Positions 1-11,001 of a stretch of DNA of 64,000 nt are shown piece after piece. The stretch is from NCBI RefSeq assembly GCF_964340395.1, contig NC_135558.1:23926564-23990563 (forward strand). The letters run 5' to 3'. A program made the translations under genes and the position numbers. The notes below the pieces were generated by a model. That model worked only from the letters and a program-made list of their open reading frames with translations, was not told the DNA's origin and did not search any database. This DNA comes from Glandiceps talaboti (lineage: Eukaryota > Hemichordata > Enteropneusta > Spengelidae). How positions within the stretch are numbered: the stretch's first letter is position 1; the number at the start of each line of letters is the position of its first letter.

Positions 1-470
1 CCAAATAGAGTAATAACAGTGTTAAAACTACAATACATGTACAATGCCAATTATAGTAATAACAGTGCCAAATATAGTAATAACAGTGTTAAAACTGTAC
101 AATACATGTACTATGCCAAATATAGTAATAACAGTGTTAAAACTGTACAATACATGTACTATGCCAAATATAGTAATAACAGTGATAAAACTGTACAATA
201 CATTTACAATGCCAAATATAGTAACAACAGTGATAAAACTGTACAATACATGTACTATGCCAATTATAGTAATAACAGTGTTAAAACTGTACAATACATG
301 TACAATGCCAAATATAGTAATAACAGTGTTAAAACTGTACAATACATGTACTATGCCAAATATAGTAATAACAGTGTTAAAACTACAATACAAGTACAAT
401 GCCAATTATAGTAATAACAGTGTTAAAACTGTACAATACATGTACTATGCCAATTATAGTAATAACAGCC
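1..470. repeat. 48-bp minisatellite
   Basis: About ten tandem copies of a 48-bp unit containing ATGCCAAATATAGTAATAAC and GTGTTAAAACTGTACAATAC. The array is cut by the left window edge and its last complete copy ends near 470. Because 48 is a multiple of three, frames stay open on both strands (16-residue periodic peptides), so these are not treated as genes. Confidence 0.95.
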
Positions 471-1449
471 TTCTTTTCTCAAAGAATGTTGAAATGACTT
501 TGGTAATTTGTATTCACTGCGAATGAAGAACTCGCTGTTCAACATTTTAAATCTCATTTAAACACTTTCAAATTTTGAAAATAAGAATTAAAAACATAAT
601 TTATACATTTCAAATGTTGCTTAAAATGAGTATATATCATTATACACAAAACTTTTAAATGAATTTCAAAATATAGTACCAACTTTAAATTAAAATATTG
701 TATTCTTATTTCCTTAAATTTACATTTAATAACCTTACACACGTAACTAACATATTGCAATGTACATTTGAATATCTTTTGGCTATGAAAAAATCTTTTT
801 AAAAAAATTAGTATACCAGAACTTCCATTTTTAACATTTTTTCTAAACCTATTTAAGTAGAATGAATATTTCAATAGTGAATGTATTTTGATGGTTCCAT
901 AAGTATTGTTATAGACCTTTTCATGATATAGCGCCCCCTAGAATGTTTATCGTGATATCGGACTGGTATGTTTTGTCTTTGTAATTTATGGGTATGGTTG
1001 TAGGTGGTTGCCTGACATAAGACAGTGACGGACACATGGGTTCATTTCAAAGAATCACTGTCGTCCTTGTACCTAACTTTTCGTAAATTCAGATCTAGAG
1101 CACTTTTCAGTAAATGAAAGAATTTACCAAAGACAATAGGAGATGATAGTTGGCTTTAAAATGACCAAGCATAGTGTTGAGTTGCAATGCAGTGACTTGT
1201 GTACTTTTAATCACTTTTCTAAGCTGCGTTGCTAAATTAATGAGCCAAATTTTTAATATATCATATCTTGATATGGTGTATCAAGTCATTCTTTTACTGT
1301 ATGGACAATTTGAATACACTGTTGGTAGTACGTTGTCGGATTATTATCAAACAGACAGTTTCTCAATCAGTCTATATAATCTAAGTGACTTTAATACTAA
1401 TATTAGTTTTCACACACTGTACTGAAAACACTTTATAATTATTACCATG
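471..1449. other. AT-rich sequence without recognisable gene
   Basis: AT-rich unique-looking DNA. Short frames in it (for example 554-874 minus and 1174-1425 plus) have low-complexity or hydrophobic translations with no family motif. I see no RNA gene. Confidence 0.6.
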
Positions 1450-1672
1450 GTGCATATACATTATGCACTTGACATTGCTAAGGGTGCATGTACATTATGC
1501 ACTTGACATTGCTAAGGGTGCATGTACATTATCTATACACTTGACATTGCTAAGGGTGCATGTACATTATGCACTTGACATTGCTAAGGGTGCATGTACA
1601 TTATCTGTACACTTGACATTGCTAAGGGTGCGTGTACATTATCTATACACTTGACATTGCTAAGGGTGCATT
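1450..1672. repeat. 34/38-bp minisatellite
   Basis: Roughly six copies of a unit with core ACTTGACATTGCTAAGGGTG followed by CATGTACATTAT. Units are 34 bp or 38 bp because some carry a short insertion (CTATACAC or CTGTACAC in place of GCAC). Confidence 0.9.
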
Positions 1673-2197
1673 TTGTAATATGACACAGAACACTTTCAAT
1701 AGGATACAGCTGCAGGGACATGATTTAACACTAAAGAATTTATCCTTTTGATAGATGAGCTGGGGCTACCACTAGAGGGCACTATATGCTGAAAGGTCTA
1801 GGTTAGTCATTTATCTCGTAAAGACATTACTGTATATATGTCTAATATAAGTGTAACTTTATAATCAACAATTCTACAGTCACACTTTGCTAGTGCTACA
1901 TACCAAATATTTTATAACTAACTATTATACCTTTTATCACCCTTCTTGGGGTCTGGCAATACTTTAATATCTTCACTTCTGTTGGTCAATTCTACAGGAG
2001 AAGGGAATGGAAGAAAATGATGATGATTGCCAGTTGTCAGCATAACATAAAACCATGCAACAGGTTGGTTGGTAATTAATTAAACATGCAAACATAGCAT
2101 GGAAAAACAGTACAAAAGTTGTGTAATGCATGGTTCAGCAGAATCACAGATTATTACAAAAGTACAGATTTGATCAGTTTTACACAAGAACCCCAGG
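1673..2197. other. unique spacer, no gene seen
   Basis: Non-repetitive DNA between two minisatellites. No convincing coding exon, tRNA or promoter element was recognised. Confidence 0.5.
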
Positions 2198-3247
2198 GAT
2201 AAGGCCACTGTGAAGCTCTTTGAAGATTACAACTGATTGGCCACCGTGAAGCTCTTAGAAGATTACAACTGATTGGCCACTGTGAAGCTCTTTGAAGATT
2301 ACAACTGATTGGCCACTGTGAAGCTCTTAGAAGATTACAACTGATTGGCCACTGTGAAGCTCTTTGAAGATTACAACTGATTGGCCACTGTGAAGCTCTT
2401 AGAAGATTACAACTGATTGGCCACTGTGCAGCCCTCTGAAGATTACAACTGATTGGCCACTGTGAAGCCCTTAGAAGATTACAACTGATTGGCCACTGTG
2501 AATCTCTTAGAAGATTACAACTGATTGGCCACTGTGAAGCTCTTAGAAGATTACAACTGATTGGCCACTGTGCAGCCCTCAGAAGATTACAACTGATTGG
2601 CCACTGTGAAGCCCTTAGAAGATTACAACTGATTGGCCACTGTGAATCTCTTAGAAGATTACAACTGATTGGCCACTGTGCAGTCCTCAGAAGATTACAA
2701 CTGATTGGCCACTGTGAAGCCCTTAGAAGATTACAACTGATTGGCCACTGTGAAGCTCTTTGAAGATTACAACTGATTGGCCACTGTGAAGCTCTTTGAA
2801 GATTACAACTGATTGGCCACTGTGAAGCTCTTTGAAGATTACAACTGATTGGCCACTGTGAATCTCTTAGAAGATTACAACTGATTGGCCACTGTGCAGT
2901 CCTCAGAAGATTACAACTGATTGGCCACTGTGCAGCCCTCAGAAGATTACAACTGATTGGCCACTGTGAAGCTCTTAGAAGATTACAACTGATTGGCCAC
3001 TGTGAAGCTCTTTGAAGATTACAACTGATTGGCCACTGTGAAGCTCTTAGAAGATTACAACTGATTGGCCACTGTGAAGCTCTTAGAAGATTACAACTGA
3101 TTGGCCACTGCGAAGCTCTTCGAAGATTACAACTGATTGGCCACTGTGAAGCTCTTAGAAGATTACAACTGATTGGCCACCGTGAAGCCCTTAGAAGATT
3201 ACAACTGATTGGCCACTGTGAAGCCCTTAGAAGATTACAACTGATTT
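2198..3247. repeat. 36-bp minisatellite (about 29 copies)
   Basis: Tandem 36-bp unit built from GATTGGCCACTGTGAAGCTC plus TTTGAAGATTACAACT. Variation is concentrated in one segment (AAGCTCTTT, AAGCTCTTA, AAGCCCTTA, CAGCCCTCA, CAGTCCTCA, AATCTCTTA), while GATTACAACTGATTGGCCAC is almost invariant. It runs almost directly into the 27-bp array. Confidence 0.97.
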
Positions 3248-3267
3248 ACCACTGTAAACATTATTGC

Positions 3268-5340
3268 TTGTATTATATATCACTGTATTTTAGTCATTGT
3301 ACACCACCACTGTATATTAGTCATTGTATACCACCACTGTATATTAGTCATTGTATACCACCACTGTATATTAGTCATTGTATACCACCACTCTATATTA
3401 GTCATTGTACACCACCACTGTATATTAGTCATTGTATACCACCACTGTATATTAGTCATTGTATACCACCACTCTATATTAGTCATTGTATACCACCACT
3501 CTATATTAGTCATTGTAACCCACCACTGTATATTAGACATTGTATACCACCACTCTATATTAGTCATTGTACACCACCACTCTATATTAGTCATTGTACA
3601 CCACCACTGTAAATTAGTCATTGTATACCACCACTCTATATTAGTCATTGTACACCACCACTCTATATTAGTCATTGTATACCACCACTCTATATTAGTC
3701 ATTGTACACCACCACTGTAAATTAGTCATTGTATACCACCACTCTATATTAGTCATTGTACACCACCACTCTATATTAGTCATTGTACACCACCACTGTA
3801 AATTAGTCATTGTATACCACCACTCTATATTAGTCATTGTACACCACCACTCTATATTAGTCATTGTACACCACCACTCTATATTAGTCATTGTAACCCA
3901 CCACTGTATATTAGTCATTGTATACCACCACTCTATATTAGTCATTGTACACCACCACCACTGTATATTAGTCATTGTATACCACCACTGTATATTAGTC
4001 ATTGTATACCACCACTGTATATTAGTCATTGTATACCACCACTCTATATTAGTCATTGTACACCACCACTGTATATTAGTCATTGTATACCACCACTGTA
4101 TATTAGTCATTGTATACCACCACTCTATATTAGTCATTGTATACCACCACTCTATATTAGTCATTGTAACCCACCACTGTATATTAGACATTGTATACCA
4201 CCACTCTATATTAGTCATTGTACACCACCACTCTATATTAGTCATTGTACACCACCACTGTAAATTAGTCATTGTATACCACCACTCTATATTAGTCATT
4301 GTACACCACCACTCTATATTAGTCATTGTATACCACCACTCTATATTAGTCATTGTACACCACCACTGTAAATTAGTCATTGTATACCACCACTCTATAT
4401 TAGTCATTGTACACCACCACTCTATATTAGTCATTGTACACCACCACTGTAAATTAGTCATTGTATACCACCACTCTATATTAGTCATTGTACACCACCA
4501 CTCTATATTAGTCATTGTACACCACCACTCTATATTAGTCATTGTAACCCACCACTGTATATTAGTCATTGTATACCACCACTCTATATTAGTCATTGTA
4601 CACCACCACCACTGTATATTAGTCATTGTATACCACCACTCTATATTAGTCATTGTACACCACCACTGTATATTAGTCATTGTATACCACCACTGTATAT
4701 TAGTCATTGTATACCACCACTCTATATTAGTCATTGTATACCACCACTGTATATTAGTATATTAGTCATTGTAACCCACCACTGTATATTAGTCATTGTA
4801 CACCACCACTGTATATTAGTCACTGTACACCACCACTGTATATTAGTCATTGTACACCACCACTGTATATTAGTCACTGTACACCACCACTGTATATTAG
4901 TCACTGTACACCACCACTGTATATTAGTCATTGTACACCACCACCACTGTATATTAGTCATTGTATACCACCACTGTAAATTAGTCATTGTATACCACCA
5001 CTGTATATTAGTCATTGTATACCACCACTCTATATTAGTCATTGTACACCACCACTCTATATTAGTCATTGTACACCACCACTGTAAATTAGTCATTGTA
5101 TACCACCACTCTATATTAGTCATTGTACACCACCACTGTATATTAGTCATTGTACACCACCACTCTATATTAGTCATTGTACACCACCACTCTATATTAG
5201 TCATTGTATACCACCACTCTATATTAGTCATTGTACACCACCACTGTATATTAGTCATTGTACACCACCACTCTATATTAGTCATTGTATACCACCACTG
5301 TATATAAGTCATTGTATACCACCACTGTATATTAGTCATA
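3268..5340. repeat. 27-bp minisatellite (about 76 copies) with 651-bp higher-order unit
   Basis: Tandem 27-bp unit, TATTAGTCATTGTATACC followed by ACCACTGTA. On the minus strand it reads as an endless nine-residue repeat (MTNIEWWYT and variants). Rare variants recur 651 bp apart (24 units plus one ACC insertion): the GTAACCC...TTAGACATTG combination occurs near 3515 and again near 4166, followed by the same order of CTC/GTA variants. A block of about 650 bp was therefore duplicated inside the array. The long minus-strand frames are repeat artefacts. Confidence 0.96.
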
Positions 5341-6356
5341 ATAACTATCTACATACACATGTAAAGTACTTGGTGGGTGTACAAATAGAACTATCTACAT
5401 ACATATGTAAAGTACTAGGTGGGTGTACCAATAGAACTATCTACATACACATGTAAAGTACTAGGTGGGTGTACCAATAGAACTATCTACATACACATGT
5501 AAAGTACTAGGTGGGTGTACCAATAGAACTATCTACATACACATGTAAAGTACTAGATGGGTGTACCAATAGAACTATCTACATACACATGTAAAGTACT
5601 AGGTGGGTGTACCAATAGAACTATCTACATACATATGTAAAGTACTAGGTGGGTGTACCAATAGAACTATCTACATACATATGTAAAGTACTAGGTGGGT
5701 GTACCAATAGAACTATCTACATACACATGTAAAGTACTAGGTGGGTGTACCAATAGAACTATCTACATACATATGTAAAGTACTAGGTGGGTGTACCAAT
5801 AGAACTATCTACATACATATGTAAAGTACTAGGTGGGTGTACCAATAGAACTATCTACATACATATGTAAAAGGGGGGTGTACCAATAGAACTATCTACA
5901 TACACATGTAAAGTACTAGATGGGTATACCAATAGAACTATCTACATACATATGTAAAGTACTAGGTGGGTGTACCAATAGAACTATCTACATACACATG
6001 TAAAGTACTAGATGGGTATACCAATAGAACTATCTACATACATATGTAAAGTACTAGGTGGGTGTACAAATAGAACGATCTACATACATATGTAAAGTAC
6101 TAGGTGGGTGTACAAATAGAACTATCTACATACATATGTAAAGTACTAGGTGGGTGTACCAATAGAACTATCTACATACACATGTAAAGTACTAGGTGGG
6201 TGTACCAATAGAACTATCTACATACACATGTAAAGTACTAGGTGGGTGTACCAATAGAACTATCTACATACACATGTAAAGTACTAGGTGGGCGACCAAT
6301 AGAACTATCTACATACACATGTAAAGTACTAGGTGGGTGTACAAATAGAACTATCT
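5341..6356. repeat. 47-bp minisatellite (about 21 copies)
   Basis: Tandem 47-bp unit made of ACTATCTACATACACATGTA, AAGTACTAGGTGGGTGTACC and AATAGAA. One unit near 5870 carries an internal deletion with a G-run. It starts at the exact end of the 27-bp array with no spacer. Confidence 0.97.
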
Positions 6357-6884
6357 ATGTGAAAATAGACTATACAATTAAAAAACAATTACTGTGTGGC
6401 CGTGGCAACCACAGATGGAGTCACCAACATTTCATCAATTTATAATGAGTATCATAATAAGTAAAGTTAGTAAAGTTATACTTTAAGATATATATAAAGA
6501 AACAGAAGTATTCTGATCAAGAGGGCTACTCCGAGTTATGCCATAATTAGATAAAAGAAAAGTGGACTAAAGAGTTATATATTAACTAAGCTAGGGATTT
6601 AGGGTTAGAAATAGGGTTCAACTCCATATATTTAGCTTGGTATGACATACGATCAACTACTGGTGGATACCATTCTTTATTTTACCTTTTGAAATGTTAG
6701 TAGGGTGAAAATGTGTGTTCAACAGAGGTTGTGAGCTAAAACATCTTACAGAGTGTTGTAAATGCATTAACAATGTTAATACAATTGTTAGAGTTACAAA
6801 ATTGCTGAAACTTCAATCCATGCACAGTTATAAGTAGATCTACAGTGACTAAACTCACACCAAAGTTGAACACCTCCAGAACCG
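6357..6884. other. 3' flank / 3' UTR side of the HAD-like gene
   Basis: Unique AT-rich DNA downstream, in the minus-strand sense, of the HAD gene stop codon. It holds a candidate polyadenylation signal at 6676-6681 and no coding exon that I can support. Confidence 0.5.
6676..6681 (-). promoter_or_regulatory. candidate poly(A) signal of the HAD-like gene
   Basis: TTTATT on the plus strand reads AATAAA on the minus strand, about 205 nt past the stop codon at 6885. It is the first canonical signal I found in that direction. Confidence 0.4.
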
Positions 6885-7155
6885 TCAAGACGATTGATTA
6901 ACGTAATCTTGAAACACCTCTAGTGTGAAACCCTTGGTTACCAGGAAAGCCAGATGACCAAATTTCTTTGCTGTGTCCACGTTGTTGTTGTCATCATCTA
7001 GGAGACACACCTGTTCTGGTTCAATTGTCATCTTGTGTTGGACCGACAGTTCAGCCACTGCTGAAGCAATATGTTGTAGTTTTCCTTCATTTGGTATATC
7101 TAGCACAGCATTCCAGTCCGATGTACTGCCACGAATCAAAATTTTGGACACATCC
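6885..7155 (-). CDS. HAD-like gene, exon 2 (last exon)
   Basis: 271 nt after the acceptor at 7157-7156, encoding the end of codon 90 to residue 179 and the TGA stop at 6887-6885. It holds motif III lysine and the triple aspartate of motif IV. The codon at 7151-7149 is an internal GTG valine, not a start. Confidence 0.87.
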
Positions 7156-9533
7156 CTGTCAAGTAAACAGTATCAAATGTTCAGAATCAGTTCATTTTGA
7201 TGCCTTGTGCGTACAATTTTTGAAAGTTTACTTACTTGCCTACCAGATGATGATGTTATATGAGCAAAATATACTGTTGTTTGGTTGTTGCTAAGGGGGG
7301 GGGGTCATGGTTGCTAAGGCTAATTTTGACAAACTGTTTTGAAGAACATCTGCAGAATAACACTTTCCGAAACATCTCATTAAGTTTCAGTCTCATTGAC
7401 CTGAGTACTTTTTGATATATAAGTTTTTGACCAAAAATTCACATTTTTACACCTAATTTGCATATCACTGATGGGATTATCATGGCCGATAGATTTCTTA
7501 ATCTAAATACACCTGAAAATATTCTCACCAAATTTCAGACCGATCTGCCCAGTCATTTTTGAGATTAAGTTTTTTTACTTAAAATCACACTTTTTAACCC
7601 AAAAAAGACTCTTTGTAGCATATGAATGAACTTCATGTTTTAATCATAGACACTCTCTATAATTTAATTAAGCAGTGCTAATAGTAAAAGCAGTGTTTCC
7701 AAGCAACCTCAAACAGAGGGTAATCTTCATACCATTGACATTGACATGTGAAGTAGCCCATAAAAGATTTAATGGTTTATTGCATCAATACACAAGAAGT
7801 TGAAGAACCTTTCATCTGTGGGCTGAGTGGAAGCCCTGTTTCACAATTTACAAATCACAGCGATTTTTTGCATATTGCTGAATGGATCATCATCAATTAA
7901 TATCACTTGATCCGTGCATCACCAGAAACATCCCTGTGAAATTTCGGCCAAATCAACAAAGTACTTTTGGAATTATAGACTTTTGACTGAAAAACACATT
8001 TTAGCCCTAATTTGCATATTTCTTATGGTATTATCATGGCATGAACAAATCTTACATTACATTTATTCTGACCCAAAATCAATGTTTGACCCAAAACGCA
8101 CATCTATGAAACGATCATTTCCATTTGAACATGCACGCACGCACGCACGCGCGCGCGCACACACACACACACACACACATATGCCGGGCGATGCCTATAG
8201 CACTACTGAACCTCAGTTCAGTTGTGCTAAAAATGTAGAGCCCCCCCCCCCCATTATGTGCTACTATTAGGTGAAGGATCAATTCGTTCCAATCTCAACT
8301 CATCTCATCCCTTTTCAACCCACCTCATTCACCTTGCCCCATTTTCAACTTATATTATCACTGTGTCAATATACCCTCAAGTCAACTCACCCCAATTTCA
8401 ACTTGCTCCATCAGATTTCTGGGCTGATTGTTATATACTAGTATGTCAATATCTGTTAACATTAAAGGCCTTGTTTTCCTACCAAAACATGGGAGGGATA
8501 AACTAAACTGAAAAGTAAGTATATTGGATGTACTGTTTTTTATGTCTTAATTTTATATGTCTCTTATTACTAAAATACTTGCACACATAAATCATATTGT
8601 AAGATCTGCACATTACTTTCCTACATGATTTTATAGAGTGCAAAGGGTTGAAATTGGGGTGTTGAAAATGGGATGAGTTGAAACTGAAGCAAGTCGAAAG
8701 CGGGGAGAGTTGAAATGGAACAGGTTGAAATTGGGATGAAGTGAATCACAATTAGTTGAGAGATCATATTGGCATAATAGACTTTAATTTCAATGAAGAT
8801 AAAATTTGATATTAATGTACAAATGCCTTACACATTAGTCTGATCAGTAACATAACACACATTGATATACTTACACTCACAGGCACTTGAGTCAATCTGT
8901 ATGATCTTTTTAATGTATAGTATTTTACTATACATTTTCTTTTAAAAAAATCATACAGATTGATTCAAGTGCCTGTGGTTACACTCACCAAATCATCGTT
9001 TACTATATCATATGTGGAGATTTAATAGCTGCAATAACTGAGTGTTGTGGTTTTTAACTTGTTTTCTTTCTCTTGTTTGGCTTTTTTTCGTTCGATGTTT
9101 AACTGCTTGGTTTTCCAGTTAAACATACGAAAGAAAAACCCTCAAATAAGTACAAAAAGCAAATGAAAAAAACACAACGAATGCTACAATAATATAATTG
9201 ATTGCATTTACCACGTGGATGTATTACAATACAAACGTTCCCCGTGTGCAACAAATGTACATACCGTGTTCGGGGAAGGGTCAGCTGAAGTACATCACGA
9301 ATGAGTGAAATTTGCCCAGAAAATGTAACAACACAGACATGGAGGCCATCTTCAAGAGCTTGAGAAATAAGGGACACCATAGACGGTCTCACATGCTGTG
9401 CCAGTAAGCTTGCACTCCTGGTCCACGATCCGAACGTATGAACCTTCAAAATGGTTTCATCGAAATCCAACGCTAGCACCTTTACACCTTTGCATTGAAG
9501 TTGACGTATAATTTGACGGCTTACACTACTCAT
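6885..9533 (-). CDS. HAD-superfamily phosphatase-like protein, complete two-exon gene (179 aa)
   Basis: Exons 9533-9265 and 7155-6885 join across a 2.1-kb intron. The donor is CG|GTATGT, the acceptor TTTACTTGACAG|GG, and the split codon gives CGG (Arg90). The 179-residue product carries the HAD motifs in order: motif I LALDFDETIL (Asp23 nucleophile, Asp25 acid/base, Thr27), motif II VVTFS (Thr70), motif III Lys115 in EGKLQHI, and motif IV LLDDDNNN (Asp143-145). A conserved IRG..SDW segment precedes motif III. All catalytic residues are present, so hydrolase activity, probably phosphatase, is plausible. The substrate is unknown. The short chain leaves little room for a large cap domain, and there is no signal peptide or membrane segment. 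The chosen ATG has A at -3 and lies just before motif I. I recall similar short DFDETI proteins in protists and invertebrates but assign no gene name. Confidence 0.85.
7208..8235 (+). mobile_element. family-2 hairpin-ended dispersed repeat (copy in HAD intron)
   Basis: It shares with 39.9-41.1 kb and 46.5-47.3 kb the blocks GGTTGTTGCTAAGG, TTTTTGACCAAAAATTCACA and ACACCTAATTTGCATATCAC. It ends with a CA microsatellite (8157-8180) and a hairpin: GCCTATAGCACTACTGAAC, CTC, then GTTCAGTTGTGCTA, closing in CTAA. No protein-coding capacity is visible. The 5' boundary is uncertain. Confidence 0.75.
8284..8757. repeat. inverted pair of degenerate TTCAAC / GTTGAA tracts
   Basis: 8284-8410 is a degenerate run of TTTCAACTCA/CCTCAT-type motifs. 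8642-8757 carries the complementary GTTGAAATGGGATGAG-type motifs. The two tracts form an imperfect inverted repeat about 230 bp apart. Confidence 0.55.
8871..8988. mobile_element. short foldback (MITE-like) element with 10-bp flanking repeats
   Basis: Arms at 8878-8905 and 8950-8977 are complementary at 27 of 28 positions (CACAGGCACTTGAGTCAATC... against its complement). The spacer holds a second perfect hairpin (AATGTATAGTA-TTT-TACTATACATT). TTACACTCAC occurs directly at 8871-8880 and 8979-8988 like a target-site duplication, although it overlaps the arm by three bases. Confidence 0.7.
9265..9533 (-). CDS. HAD-like gene, exon 1
   Basis: 269 nt from ATG (9533-9531) to the GTATGT donor beginning at 9264, encoding residues 1-89 and two bases of codon 90. 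It contains motifs I and II. Translation past the donor immediately loses similarity, which supports the boundary. Confidence 0.87.
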
Positions 9534-10343
9534 AGTGGACTTCCTCTGTTATTCATACCTGGTATCAATAAGAATTTAAGTACATTTGCACTAAAAAGGA
9601 ACGTCTTACCGCAGATGCGGAAGCAACAGAAACGAAACTCCAAATGATAATATGGCTACTGCATTGAAAGGTCAAAGGTCAGCTATAATCTAACATGTAG
9701 TCAGTAAGGGAGCGATCGGTTTTTACGGGCGGGGGTGGCCCAGTGACTTCTTGTTCGTGTTGTACTTTAAAATAGTGACCCCCCCCTGTGATTCATCCAC
9801 AAAACAATCTACCCCCTCTGATAAATAAAAAAACAAAAAACACTGCCCCCTCCCGACATCTGTGGACAAGAAACATTCTTCTTGTGCTTGCAAAAGACAC
9901 TCCACTAACACACTGCATAGTTAATTTTACTTCTTACATTTACAGTAATTTAAGTGTATCTGGTAATTGCTGTCCCAAATCCATTGCTTCACATGTCTAT
10001 TTTTAAAAAGGCCGAGTCTGCTGACAAGCGCTTGTCACCAGAACAATATGCTGCTGACAAGCGTGACCTTTGACACCCATTGTGATGCGTTTTAGCGTCA
10101 AGTGTAAAACGTTCTTATTACCCTTGAAATTGACTGCACTTTATCACTTTATCAAACACCATCAGTTTTTAAAACTGTTAATTTACGTGTGATAGCTCCT
10201 GTTTTTTCCAACAACCGCGAAGTCCGCCTCGTACACACATGTACACTTCACCGCCTATGCTCCATGGCCGTGACCATGGCCGCGTATGTGATGTAGTACT
10301 ACGTGCAACGTGTAAACAGTAAAGGTAATTAATCTAAAACAAC
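9534..10343. other. upstream region of the HAD-like gene; degraded C-rich repeat
   Basis: Contains the presumed promoter side of the HAD gene. On the minus strand a GCATCTGCG|GTAAGA donor near 9609 and an ATAACAG|AGG acceptor near 9548 could bound a non-coding first exon (inference). 9711-9850 is a degraded dispersed repeat with GGGCGGGGGTGGCC and poly-C runs, resembling 11217-11340 and the termini of the element at 21.2 kb. Confidence 0.35.
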
Positions 10344-10630
<287 letters not shown>

Positions 10631-10742
10631 ACTATGCGTGAAACTCCGAGTTACAACCAAGAAAGAGTTCCAGTACTACCAAAACTATTACGCTCTGCCA
10701 CTGCGGTATAGAGCACTGTCTTAGCAGATTGATACTCACCGA

Positions 10743-10743
<1 letters not shown>

Positions 10744-10792
<49 letters not shown>

Positions 10793-10955
10793 GTATCCCT
10801 GTTTCCACAGTGCTAAAATGTATGTATGTATGTATGTATGTATGTATGTATGTATGTATGTATGTATGTATGTATGTATGTATGTATGTATGTATGTATG
10901 TATGTATGTATGTATGTATGTATGTATGTATGTATGTATACATATGTGTGTGTGT

Positions 10956-10998
<43 letters not shown>
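10744..10998. repeat. compound microsatellite: (AT)n, (ATGT)n, (GT)n, (GA)n
   Basis: Successive simple repeats: AT at 10744-10785, a tetranucleotide ATGT run at 10818-10938, GT at about 10945-10990, then a short GA run. All frames through it give Tyr-Ile, Tyr-Val-Cys-Met or Thr-His artefacts. Confidence 0.97.

Positions 10999-11001
<3 letters not shown>

Noticed and set aside
3280-5339. 484- and 202-codon frames of a nine-residue Trp-rich repeat
   Set aside because: Artefact of the 27-bp tandem repeat, with periodicity a multiple of three and nothing else coding-like.
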